NCBI RefSeq assembly: GCF_013343005.1
Contig: NZ_CP054491.1
Location: 744,001-808,000 of the forward strand
DNA from: Candidatus Reidiella endopervernicosa
Lineage (GTDB): Bacteria; Pseudomonadota; Gammaproteobacteria; GCF-013343005
Direction of reading: 5' to 3'
Length of the DNA stretch: 64,000 nucleotides
The notes under the pieces were generated by a model that was given only the letters and a program-made list of their open reading frames with translations, was not told the origin of the DNA and searched no databases. Of this stretch, positions 8,653-18,148 are shown in pieces. Both the position numbers and the translations under genes were made by a program. The first letter of the stretch is position 1, and each line of letters starts with the position of its first letter.

Positions 8653-9513
8653 ATGCCAGCAGATCTCGACGTCTATGTCGAACGCATCGCTACAGTTGCC
8701 AACTCAGACCACTACATCCTCTCGCGTCTGCTAAAGGGGCTCGCTGATAAGGGTTTGAGCTATCGTCTGCGGGATCGCTTCAATGGTCGTGATCTGGCAC
8801 CGTGCGCCTTCATGCATATCGACCTGACCGAGGTACCCGAGCATTTTCATCGGATCGACCGGTACTATACCCGCGTGGTCAATGGCAAGGCACCCTCCAT
8901 TGACCGTCGGCGCTACTCACGAGCGATGCTACAGCAGGATTCCTCCTATGGCGGCCCCGTCATCAGCAAGTCGATCTACAACCATCGCGGTGTGCCAGAG
9001 TTTAACTACTATCGTCGCCTAACGGTCCTGGCACGCATCGGTCACCTATTGAAGAAGCTGATCAAACCGCACTATAAACAGCTACGCTGCCCTGAGTATC
9101 AGGTTCATGCTGACCTCAATGAGGTACCAGAGTTGGTGTGGTCCAATAAAGAGCTGATGGTCGAACGCTTCCTACCAGGCTCACTTGAACTACCGATTGA
9201 GAAACACCGCTACAACTTCTTCTACGATTACGAATTCACCAGTCGCTCCGCCTTCGACTCGCTGCTCTGTGACCCTGCCAAGGTGGTCTCAGTTGATTCC
9301 TTTGAGGAAGTTCCTGATGAGGTGGCTGCCATACGCAAAATGCTCAATCTCGATTACGGTTCGATTGACTACTTCATGGTCGATGGTGGGCATTTGTCAT
9401 CGATGCCAACAAGACAACGACAACGGGGATGAGTGGATCGAACGCATCCGCTGATAGCAGAATATATGCAGTGCATGCAGGATGAGATGATCAGGTATGT
9501 CAAAGATGAATAG
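8653..9513 (+). pseudogene. ATP-grasp-like protein, 3' end frameshifted
   Basis: The open frame to 9432 encodes LDVYVERIATVANSDHYIL, then LRCPEYQVHADLNEVPELVW, MVERFLPG and LDYGSIDYFMVDGG. This pattern of an acceptor strand followed by VDG and, after a frame change near 9388, AFVIDANKTTT matches the metal-binding end of ATP-grasp ligase-like proteins. Another shift near 9450 gives YMQCMQDEMIRYVKDE before TAG at 9511-9513. The substrate is unknown. The fold assignment comes from motif order only, so it is moderate. A degenerate copy follows directly. Confidence 0.55.
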
Positions 9514-9570
9514 GCCAGAGCAGGAGCGCTCTACAGCACCACACATCCGTGCCAGAGGCGGGGTCACGCG

Positions 9571-10424
9571 GTGGTGATCCTCGATATATACGTCGAACGT
9601 GTGAAGGCGTTTGGAGACGCCAACCACTACATCCTCTCGCGCCGCAGCCGTTCGAAGGCTGCCGGGCTGGAGTTATCGTCTGCGTGACCGTGTCGATGGC
9701 AACGATTTGGCACCCTGCGCGATGCTGCATGTCGATCTCACCGAGGTGCCGAAAAGTTTGCTGCCGTTGAGCAGCTCTATCCGCGTGTGATCAACGGTAA
9801 GGCGCTCTCGATCGCTAGAGAGCTCTATTCACAGTCAATAGTTGAGCGGGTGATCACATGCCGGGCCAGTTATTGCCAGTCGATCTATAACCATCGTGGC
9901 GTACCAGAGTTGAGCTACGAACGGCGAACAATCTTGTTGCGAGACTCGCATCAGTTTCTCAAAGCTGGTTAACCGCCACTACAAGGAGCAGCGCTGTCCC
10001 CACTATCAGGTCTTCGAATCGTTGGCGGCCGTCCCGAGGCGTGTGGGAAAACCGTGAACCAGATGGTGGAGCGATTCCTACCGGTTCGCTCGATTTTCCG
10101 ATCACCAAGCAGCGCTACCCTTCTCCCGGGAGTGATGGAATGATCACCCGTAGCCGTTATAACTCACTGCTCTGTGATGATCACATGCTCTCTCATGAGG
10201 AGATAGAGGTGAGGGCCTGACCAAGAGCTTCCCAGGTGCGACGCGATCTGCACCTGGACTACGGGGCGATTGACTTCTTTATGATAGATGGCCGCGCCTA
10301 CGTGGAGTCGATGCCAATAAAACCACTCACCGTGAATGACCACTTTATTCAGACATACCCTTTGTCGCACGGTTGATGGACAGACTGGCTGGAAGATCTG
10401 ATCGCCTTCGTTCGAGATCAGTGA
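9571..10424 (+). pseudogene. Degenerate tandem copy of the upstream ATP-grasp-like gene
   Basis: Segments in all three frames align in order with the 8653 gene. LDIYVERVKAFGDANHYILSR matches LDVYVERIATVANSDHYILSR; LAPCAMLHVDLTEVP matches LAPCAFMHIDLTEVP; SIYNHRGVPELSYERR matches SIYNHRGVPEFNYYRR; and LDYGAIDFFMIDGRAYV then VDANKTT matches the C-terminal ATP-grasp motif. At least six indels or stops break it. The final WLEDLIAFVRDQ ends at 10424. It is an old tandem duplication that has lost function. Confidence 0.75.
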
Positions 10425-10896
10425 TAGTTGCTTAATGTTGGAACAGATGATGCAAGATCAAGCGCCCCTCAACGACACTGATAGCACATGTACTGGAGAG
10501 CCCCGAGGCGTTGATCGACCTCTACCCAGGCCTTCAGAGAAACGTTTTGCCAGGGCGAGCACTGTTTGCTGGCAATGCCGTGATGGCACGTTGTGAGATG
10601 GGTACCGGGGCGGGAGTCGAACCGATCGATGCCGCGCTACCGGAGCAGGAGGAGTATGGCGAAGAGAATAGCCGGTCTGAAGGCTGGGTTTAATGCCAGG
10701 GTCGAACGAAACGGCCATATCGCCGTGGTAACTGCCGACTACCGATTCACCGTCGACCGAGAAGTGCGCGAGGGGGTGGATGTGTTAACCCTGGTAGGCG
10801 ACGCGCGGGGCTGGCAGATCGTCTCGCTGGTCTACGAACAGCACTCACTCAGGAGTATCTGATTCATTCAGGGTGACTGAATCGATCGGTGGCTGC
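10425..10896 (+). pseudogene. Unassigned coding remnant
   Basis: The only protein-like stretch is in the frame ending at 10862, with NARVERNGHIAVVTADYRF, EGVDVLTLVG and GWQIVSLVYEQ. That strand pattern resembles the end of an NTF2/SnoaL-like fold, but no full gene can be assembled because the upstream half is split over two frames. I do not assign a function. It probably belongs to the same decayed tract as the two ATP-grasp-like genes. Confidence 0.3.
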
Positions 10897-10915
10897 TTAA
10901 CACTCGGCCAGCTTC

Positions 10916-11965
10916 TCAGACTCCCGAACAGGGAAGAGCGCCAGATCCTCCACATCGAGACGGATGCCGATCTTCTCTCCCAAAATTGTGATTGTGGTGG
11001 CTCTGCACCATACAGAGAATCTCCTGACCGCTCGGCAGTAGCAGGGTATAGAGATACTCGGCGCCGCGAAAATCCTTACCCTTCACCTCTAGCTGCAGTT
11101 TGCTCTCATCATCATGAATCACATCGTCGGGGCGCAGTAGCAGTTCAACCTCGGCGCTGCTGTGGCAGGAGGCGGGCACCGCCTCGCCGATGATGCCGAG
11201 CTCGGTCTGAATGCGCCCACCTTCGACAATCTGACCCGGTAGCATGACGCCCTGGCCGATGAAGCCGGCAACAAAGCGGTTGCTCGGGTTGTGGTAAGTG
11301 GTGTAACCGTTGGCCCACTGGTGCAGTCGACCCTCACCCACCACACCGATGGAGTCGGCCATCGCAAACGCCTCCATCTGATCGTGAGTCACCAGAATGG
11401 CGGTGATGTTGTCGCGCTTGAGCAGATTGCGCACCTCACGTGCCAACTGTTCCCGCAGTTCGGTATCGAGGCTGGAGAAGGGCTCATCCATCAGCAAGAT
11501 CTCTGGACGTGGCGCCATCGCTCGGATCAGTGCGATGCGTTGCTGCTGTCCGCCGGAGAGCTGGTGTGGATGCACGTTCGCCAGATGTGACATGCCCACT
11601 AATGACAATAGCTCTTCGACTCGTGCGCTGCGTTCTGCACCGTTCATATGTTCAAGACCGAAGCCGACATTTTTCGCCACACTCAGATGGGGGAAGAGGG
11701 CGAACTCCTGGAACACCATGCCGATGCGGCGCTGCTCGGGTGATAGCGTTTGGCCGACGGCCGAGACGCTGCGCCCATGCAGATCGATCTCACCGCTGGA
11801 GAGCGGTTCAAACCCTGCAATGGCGCGCAGCAGGGAGGTCTTGCCGCAGCCGCTTGGCCCGAGCAGACAGCCGATCTCACCGGAGGCGAGTGAGAACGAC
11901 ACCCCTTCGATAACGGTTTTATTGCCGTAGGCGACGGCAGCGTCTCTTACATCAAGTTGCATCAT
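10916..11965 (-). CDS. fbpC: Iron(III) ABC transporter ATP-binding protein FbpC-like
   Basis: The ATPase has Walker A GPSGCGKTS near residue 37, Q-loop FQEFALFPHLS, signature LSGGQQQR and Walker B ILLMDEPFSSLD with the H-loop LVTHDQ. The C-terminal TOBE-like region follows. It energises periplasmic Fe(III) uptake with the FbpB permease, whose gene it overlaps by 14 bases. The end is frameshifted near 10978. In the alternative frame the sequence runs EKIGIRLDVEDLALFPVR to a stop at 10897-10899, which fits the family better. The last 30 residues as read are therefore probably wrong, from either an error or recent damage. Confidence 0.88.
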   Translation of the reverse strand: MMQLDVRDAAVAYGNKTVIEGVSFSLASGEIGCLLGPSGCGKTSLLRAIAGFEPLSSGEIDLHGRSVSAVGQTLSPEQRRIGMVFQEFALFPHLSVAKNVGFGLEHMNGAERSARVEELLSLVGMSHLANVHPHQLSGGQQQRIALIRAMAPRPEILLMDEPFSSLDTELREQLAREVRNLLKRDNITAILVTHDQMEAFAMADSIGVVGEGRLHQWANGYTTYHNPSNRFVAGFIGQGVMLPGQIVEGGRIQTELGIIGEAVPASCHSSAEVELLLRPDDVIHDDESKLQLEVKGKDFRGAEYLYTLLLPSGQEILCMVQSHHNHNFGREDRHPSRCGGSGALPCSGV

Positions 11966-13589
11966 GGTCTCTGGCCCTTGAGATGGAACGGCTGAGAAGA
12001 ATTACGGGAACGATTCCGGCGACGACGATTGCAAGCGCAGCGGCAGAGGCGTCTGCGAGGCGCTCATCGGCGGCCAGCTCGTAGGCACGCACCGCCAGGG
12101 TGTTGAAGTTAAACGGACGTAAGATCAGCGTCGCTGGCAGTTCTTTAAGCACATCTACAAACACCAGCAGCAGGGCGGTGAGCAGACTCCCCTTGAGGAT
12201 CGGAATATGGACCCTGCCGAGGATCGCCAATGGACGAAGGCCCATCGACTGCGCCGCCTCATCCATAGAGGGGGTGATGCGCTGCAGCCCGGTCTCGACC
12301 GCATTCAGAGAGACGGCGAGAAAGCGCACCATGTAGGCAAATAGCAGTGCCGCCACGGTGCCGCTCAGCAGCAGTCCGGTGGAGATATCAAACTCGGCTC
12401 GCATCCAGCTATCGAGGGCATTGTCGAACCAGCCAAAGGGGATCACCACGCCGACCGCAATAACAGTGCCCGGCACCGCGTAACCCAGCCCGGCACTGCG
12501 CACCGCAAAGCGTACCGGTCGGGTTGGGCGTAGGCGGCGACCGTAACCGAGCAGTAGTGCCAGAAAGAGTGCCAGCACGGCGGCGGCTGCAGCGAGCCCG
12601 ACGCTGTGCAACACCAGCTCGGCAAAGCGCCCATCGACACTATCCTCAAAGGTTGCCACGGCCCAGAAACCGAGCTGTCCAGCCGGTAGGAGGAAACCAA
12701 ACAACAGTGGCCCGAGGCAGAAGAACAGGGCAAAAAGAGATCGCCAGCCGTGCAGTGGGTAGCGTTTGATTGGCTGCTGTTTGTGCCCAGTGTGGTGATA
12801 GCGCGCCTGTTTGCGTGAGATTCGCTCCAGGCTCAGTAGCACAAAGACAAACAGCAGTAGGATCGCCGAGAGCTGCGCCGCCGCAGCGGCATTATCGAGT
12901 CCATACCAGGTACGGAATATGCCGGTGGTGAAGGTGGAAACACCGAAGTATTGCACTGTGCCGTAGTCGGCCAACGTCTCCATCAACACCAGTGAGAGAC
13001 CGGCGACGATCGAGGGGCGGGCCAGCGGCAGGGCGACGCTGTAGAAGGTGCGCCACGGTCCCTTGCCCAGGCTACGACTCACCTCTGTCACACAGAGTGA
13101 CTGCTCGATGAAGGCGGTGCGAGTCAGCAGGTAGACGTAGGGGTAGAGCACCAGTGCCAGCATGATCGCTGCCCCCTCAATGGAGCGTATCTCGGGGAAC
13201 CAGTAGTCGCCATAACCCCAACCAGTCAGCTCGCGTAGTGCACCCTGTAGCGGACCGGCGAAGTCGAACATGCCGGTGTAGGTGTAGGCGATGATATAGG
13301 CGGGGATCGCCATCGGCAGTAGTAGCGCCCACTCGAACAGACGACGACCTGGGAACTCGGTCATCGTGACCAGCCATGCGGTGCCAACCCCCATTACCAA
13401 TGTGCCGAGTGTTACCCCTACCATCAGCAGCAGCGAATTGACCACATAGTCGCGCAGTACCGTCTCAACCAGGTGATCCCATACCGCACCAGCGGGCACA
13501 AACAGGTTTGCCACAATGACAAAAACCGGCAGCGCCAGAATCAGGGCGGTGCCGGTTACGCTCGTACTCCAGTAGTTAAATCTAATCAT
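11952..13589 (-). CDS. fbpB: Iron(III) ABC transporter permease FbpB-like (fused two-domain permease)
   Basis: The 545-residue protein has about twelve membrane segments in two homologous halves, as in FbpB/SfuB. EAA-type loops that contact the ATPase occur in each half (VTEVSRSLGKGPWRTFYSVALP near residue 166, and MDEAAQSMGLRPLAILGRVHIP near 440). It moves Fe(III) across the inner membrane. The start ATG is at 13589, after a 31-base inverted repeat that separates it from fbpA. The gene is intact although the binding-protein gene upstream is split. Confidence 0.88.
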   Translation of the reverse strand: MIRFNYWSTSVTGTALILALPVFVIVANLFVPAGAVWDHLVETVLRDYVVNSLLLMVGVTLGTLVMGVGTAWLVTMTEFPGRRLFEWALLLPMAIPAYIIAYTYTGMFDFAGPLQGALRELTGWGYGDYWFPEIRSIEGAAIMLALVLYPYVYLLTRTAFIEQSLCVTEVSRSLGKGPWRTFYSVALPLARPSIVAGLSLVLMETLADYGTVQYFGVSTFTTGIFRTWYGLDNAAAAAQLSAILLLFVFVLLSLERISRKQARYHHTGHKQQPIKRYPLHGWRSLFALFFCLGPLLFGFLLPAGQLGFWAVATFEDSVDGRFAELVLHSVGLAAAAAVLALFLALLLGYGRRLRPTRPVRFAVRSAGLGYAVPGTVIAVGVVIPFGWFDNALDSWMRAEFDISTGLLLSGTVAALLFAYMVRFLAVSLNAVETGLQRITPSMDEAAQSMGLRPLAILGRVHIPILKGSLLTALLLVFVDVLKELPATLILRPFNFNTLAVRAYELAADERLADASAAALAIVVAGIVPVILLSRSISRARDHDAT

Positions 13590-13601
13590 CTAAATAAAGA
13601 T

Positions 13602-13632
13602 GCCCGATAGCGCTCCGTCAGCGCTATCGGGC
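13602..13632 (-). promoter_or_regulatory. Intercistronic stem-loop between fbpA and fbpB
   Basis: GCCCGATAGCGCT and AGCGCTATCGGGC form a perfect 13-bp stem with loop CCGTC. There is no strong T-run, so it is better read as an mRNA-stabilising or partial-attenuation hairpin. In binding-protein transporter operons such hairpins often let the binding protein be made in excess over the permease. Confidence 0.7.
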
Positions 13633-13659
13633 CATGCCTACATCCTGTTTGTATTACGG

Positions 13660-14970
13660 TTACTTCCAGCCTGCGCGATCCATCAGCATCACGGCGTTGG
13701 GGTTGAGATTTCCGAGCTGACTCAGGTTGAGCGTGTCGGCCTTGAAGTGGCCCCATGATTCAAGAACCGAGCTGGTGGCGATGTTATCACGCACAGGGTA
13801 CTCGCCATTCTTCTCTGCATACCACTGCTGCGAGGCATCACTGGCAAGAAACTCGATCAGTTTGACCGCATTAGCACTGTTCTTGCTCGCCGAGGTGATT
13901 GCGGCACCGGAGATATTCACATGGGTGCCACGTCCATCCTGATTGGGCCAGAAGAGCCCCATCTTCCCTGCGGCAGCGCGCTGCGCCTCATCTTTGGAGG
14001 TGAGCATACCGGCCAGATAATAGGTGTTAGCCACGGCGATATCACACTGCCCGGCAGCCGCTGCCTTGATTTGATCGCGATCACCACCCTTGGGGGTGCG
14101 GGCGAGATTGGCCGCCATCCCCTTGGCCCAGGTCTCAGTCTCTGCTTCGCCGTTACTGGCGATCAATGAGGCGACCAGTGACTGGTTGTAGATATTGCTT
14201 GAGGAGCGGATACAGATTCGCTTCTTCCACTTCCGCTGACCGCCATGGAGAGCGAAGTGAGGGCGGTTAGTCCCGATAGTCGACGCCGTCTGCATATTCG
14301 TAGTTGAGAGCGCGAGCGGACGACGAAGAAGATGCAGCAGCGGCTTTATGTCGGCGTAGAGTCACTGAGGGAGTTGTGTAGAGCCGCGAAGAGGTGATTA
14401 CGCAACGTACGCAGGACGGTCGGGGCGCCGAAGGCATAAACGGTCGCGTGAAGTTTTGCTGTTTGCTTGGGCTTGGATGCCCAAAACAAACTTTCGCAAA
14501 ATAGCGACTCCCCGGGGATCAGCCAGCGCCTCATAACTTGAAAGTTCTGCAGGATCGACCTTGCCCTTTACGTAGAGGATTGGACGCGAGCGTAGTGAGA
14601 GGCCATACCAGTGGCCCTCGGGATCGCGATAGCTGGCAGGGACCAGCTTCTCGAGCGTTGCCGAATCGAAGCTACGGGTGACACCAGCGCTCTTGGCGCG
14701 GTGCAGACGTCCGGCATCGGTGGTCAGCAGCACGTCTGCGGGGGTGTTGCGACCCTCGCTCTTGAGGCGTTTGAGCAGCGCATCGGCCTTACCGGTGACC
14801 AGATTGACCGTAATACCTGTTTCACTGGTGAAGCGATCGAGCAGCGGTTTGATCAGAGCCTCTTTACGTGCCGAGTAGAGGTTAACCTCGCCGCTGGCAG
14901 CGGCGGTCAGGGGGAGTGCCACGGCAGCGGTGGTGGCGAGCGCGGCGATCAGCTGTTTCAGGTTCAACAT
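13660..14970 (-). pseudogene. fbpA: Periplasmic iron-binding protein FbpA-like, split by repeat copy B
   Basis: The N-terminal piece starts at ATG 14970, with GAGG about 8 bases upstream, and a signal peptide MLNLKQLIAALATTAAVALP. It continues through GEVNLYSARKEALIKPLL to YEALADP. The C-terminal piece resumes with KWKKRICIRSSSNIYNQSL and runs to LMDRAGWK at 13660. Between them lies the 282-bp element in antisense orientation. Removing 14234-14515 joins the halves in frame as ADPKWKK. The protein would bind Fe(III) in the periplasm. As sequenced only a truncated form can be made. Confidence 0.9.
14234..14515 (+). repeat. Dispersed hairpin-ended element, copy B (282 bp, subtype 1)
   Basis: It starts CGCTGACCGCC after CCACTTC and ends CTCCCCGG before GGATCAGCC. 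It lies inside fbpA, antisense to the gene. Exact removal restores the ADPKWKK reading frame without a missing or extra base. It shares with copy H the variants GCATATT and CGAAGGCAT, so B and H are close relatives. Confidence 0.95.
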
Positions 14971-15015
14971 CTTCGTTTCCTCAATTTCGACAGTAGTTAT
15001 CTTGAAATAGATACT

Positions 15016-15034
15016 ATTGCGAATCGTTCTCATT
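15016..15034 (-). promoter_or_regulatory. Candidate Fur box upstream of fbpA
   Basis: Read on the minus strand, AATGAGAACGATTCGCAAT matches the 19-bp Fur consensus at 13 positions and lies 46 bases before the fbpA start. Iron repression of fbp operons by Fur is well established. The match is by eye and binding is inferred. Confidence 0.6.
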
Positions 15035-15213
15035 TGCAGTGATAGAGTGATTCTAAATCTGAGCGGTGTCGAGAGAGGGTTAAGCGCAGCCTAAATCTCG
15101 TCTCTTTGTAGTACGCCCTAACCGCGAATGCGAATAGCGATGGTGACCTTTCACCGTAGATCGGCTGGTCCTGATTCGAATCTTTGACTACGCTCAAACT
15201 AAATAATCAGAAA

Positions 15214-16366
15214 ATGACATATCCATATGAAAGTAATGGTAAATATCTCACCTCGGACACGTTTTTAGTGTTGGCGAGTCTGGCCTTGATACCGCTGCTC
15301 GGCATCATGTCGTTGGTGCTGGTGAGCACCTACTTCCCCGTATTCAAGGCGATGGACAATATCGTCTACGAATCGATGGAGGAGATGATGCCGCTGGTAC
15401 GGCTCGAAAATGCGCTGCACCGATCCGTGATGCCACCGAACGACTATCTGATCCACCAGAATCCGGAGGAGAGGGAGAACTGGAAGCGATTAATCGCATC
15501 AGTTGATAACCAGCTTCAAGCGGCAATGGAGAAGATGAAGTTCGAGGAGGAGCGTAGCGCGCTGCAGGAGATAGAACAGAGTTGGCAGCAGAGAAGAAGC
15601 GAAGGGTGGGCGATTATTAATAATCCAGAGGGGCTCTCAGCGCTTCAACTCGGTGAGGCGATGGAGCAGTTTGATGCCAATATGTATCAGCTCATTGACC
15701 AGATCGAGGTGCAACATGAAGAGATGCACCAGTTTATTCACCACGAGTACTTGCGCACAAAGGGCTCAAGACGAGGGCACTGCTTGTCACAGTGCTGACA
15801 CTGCTCGTTACCCTGGCGGGAGGCTTCTACGCCAGTCTCTATCTCAACCGCGATAGGAAGAAGCTAGTTGCTGAAAATGAGCAAGACCCACTGACAGGCG
15901 TGCACAATCGCCGCGCCTTTGAGGCGAGGGTCAAATCGCTGGAGCGATATACGCTGACGCTGATCAATACACACTACTCGATGGTGATGTTCGATATCGA
16001 TCACTTTAAAAGATCAATGACCAGTATGGCCATCAGACGGGCGATACGGCGATCTGTCATATCAGCCATCTGGTTGAGAAGATGATGCGGGAGGATGATT
16101 TCCTCGCACGGTGGGGAGAGGAGTTTGTACTGCTACTGCAAAACACCGACAAGAATACTGCTGCCAAGGTCGCCGAACGTGTGCGTACAGCGATTATGAA
16201 CCACCCCGTACTGGCCAAGGAGCAGGGCGAGATTGCATTGACCGTCAGCCTGGGCGTCTCGACCTATCCTGAGGATGGGACCAATGCAGACGAAATACTT
16301 GAAGCCGCTGACACAGCGCTCTACCGTGCAAAAGGGAATGGTCGCAACTGTGTAATGATGGCCTGA
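15214..16366 (+). pseudogene. Membrane diguanylate cyclase, frameshifted twice
   Basis: The first part has a membrane segment (FLVLASLALIPLLGIMSLVL) and a helical periplasmic sensor rich in Glu and Gln, then a second membrane segment after a frame change near 15780 (LTLLVTLAGGFYASLYL). The GGDEF domain starts DPLTGVHNRRAFE and has MVMFDIDHF. After another shift near 16009 it continues INDQYGHQTGD to the signature. The signature reads ARWGEEF, one glycine short of the usual RWGGEEF. The end DTALYRAKGNGRN is normal. Starts are ATG 15214 or TTG 15184. The product would make c-di-GMP, but as read it is broken. Confidence 0.8.
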
Positions 16367-16647
16367 TGCAGAGATTGAAGGCGATCCTGAGGCTAAATCA
16401 CTCGACGGTTAAACAATCACCTACTAGGTGAGCAGAAGCCACCATGAGGCGGTTAACGCAATTCAGGTTGTCTCAGCACCTTCTCGTTGATCAGGTAATC
16501 TATCAATAATCTCTAATTCACCGGCTGTAGGCCAAAGCGATATCTACAGGCGGATAACTCTCTACTGTACAAAACGCCCGTTTGGAGATTTTGTTGCATC
16601 AAAATGGCAGCGGTTACTGCTCGAACCAATCTTGGTAAAGTGACGTC

Positions 16648-17404
16648 ATGAAGGGCAAATGGTCATATGGCGGGCTGTTCATGCTGTTGAGCATGCTCCT
16701 GGTCCAGCCAGCGGTGCAGGCCGCTGAAGTGAAGGTAGCGGTAGCCGCCAACTTTACCTCGGCGGCTCGAGATCTATTACCGCTGTTTGAACAGACGACC
16801 GGACATACCGCTCGCGTTAGTTTCGGCTCCACCGGTAAGCTCTATGCACAGATCGAACACGGAGCACCGTTTGGTCCTCCTGGCGGCTGACAGAGAACGC
16901 CCGTTACGTGCCGAGAATGAAGGGCTGGCGGTCGCGGGAACACGTGTCACCTATGCCATCGGCAGAATCGCCTTCTGGAGTCCGAAATCGAATCAGTTTG
17001 TGAACGCAGAGCGCTATCTGCAGCAGGCGCAATTCAAACGCGCAGCGATCGCCAACCCCAACACGGCCCCTATGGTCTGGCAGCGAAGCAGGTGCTGGAG
17101 CAGTTGAGATTGTGGCAAAAGATAGAGCCGAAGCTGGTGCGTGGTGAATCCATTGCACAGACCTTCCAGTTCACCGCAACCGGAAATGTTGATGCCGGTT
17201 TTGTTGCGTTGTCGCAGGTTGATGCGTGGCAGGCGAAGGGAGGAAGTCTCTGGGTCGTACCGCAGGACTACTATGCACGATCGAGCAGCAGGCCGTGCTG
17301 CTGAGTCGAGAGCGTGATAATCCGGCGGCGATCGCCTTTATCAAATTCCTGAGAAGTGTAGCGGCACGCAAGGTAATATCCTCCTACGGGTATGGCGTGG
17401 AGTG
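16648..17404 (+). pseudogene. modA: Molybdate-binding protein ModA, frameshifted three times
   Basis: The start has a signal peptide (LFMLLSMLLVQPAVQA) and the ModA strand EVKVAVAANFTSAARDLLP, then FGSTGKLYAQIEHGAPF. One-base losses near 16868, 17076 and 17277 move the frame. Between them lie LLAADRERP, VTYAIGRIAFWSP, KQVLEQLRLWQKIEPKLVRG, ETIA-like GESIAQTFQF and NPAAIAFIKFLRS, ending GYGVE at 17404. The protein would bind molybdate or tungstate in the periplasm for ModBC. The downstream modB and modC are intact, so this is either recent damage or sequencing error. Confidence 0.85.
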
Positions 17405-17470
17405 ATTATTATCTTTTACTTCGCGCCCCTTTGCGTACTTTGCGGCTAAATATACATACGAGAGTGATCA

Positions 17471-18148
17471 ATGCCATTTGACTGGACACCCGTCTGGCTG
17501 ACGCTGAAACTGGCGAGTGTCACCACAATTTTCCTGCTAATGATCGGCACCCCGATCGCCTGGTGGCTGTCGCAAACAGAGTCGCGCTTTAAACACGCCA
17601 TCAGCGCTGTAGTCGCACTACCGCTGGTGTTGCCACCCACGGTGCTCGGCTTCTATCTTCTGGTCTTCCTCGGCCCCAATGGCCCCGGAGGACAGCTCAC
17701 CCAGGCGCTCGGCATCGGCACGCTTCCCTTTACCTTTAGCGGTCTGGTCTTCGCATCGGTGCTCTATTCGCTTCCCTTCGTCGTACAGCCACTACAGAAC
17801 GCCTTTGAGGCGTTGGGAAAACGTCCGCTGGAGGTGGCCGCCACACTGCGCGCATCAAAATCAGACCGTTTTTTCAACGTCGCCGTACCCTTGGCTCGGC
17901 CCGGTTTCCTCACCGCAATGGTGCTCGGTTTTGCACACACCGTCGGAGAGTTTGGCGTGGTGCTGATGATTGGTGGCAACATCCCAGGTGAGACCAAGGT
18001 GCTCTCGGTCGCCATCTACGACCACGTTGAAACACTTGAATATGGTCAGGCACATCTTCTCTCTGCCGGTATGATCGGCTTTGCATTCACAGTATTGCTG
18101 GCGCTCTACCTGCTGAACGGGCGAGTCTCTCGCGGTGAAGCTGGATGA
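17471..18148 (+). CDS. modB: Molybdate ABC transporter permease ModB
   Basis: The 225-residue protein has five to six membrane segments. [15 protein letters not shown] at the N-terminus, [13 protein letters not shown] and the EAA-type loop [19 protein letters not shown] are standard for ModB. It forms the inner-membrane channel for molybdate with ModC. The stop overlaps the modC start as ATGA at 18145-18148. No damage is seen. Confidence 0.93.
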   Translation: MPFDWTPVWLTLKLASVTTIFLLMIGTPIAWWLSQTESRFKHAISAVVALPLVLPPTVLGFYLLVFLGPNGPGGQLTQALGIGTLPFTFSGLVFASVLYSLPFVVQPLQNAFEALGKRPLEVAATLRASKSDRFFNVAVPLARPGFLTAMVLGFAHTVGEFGVVLMIGGNIPGETKVLSVAIYDHVETLEYGQAHLLSAGMIGFAFTVLLALYLLNGRVSRGEAG

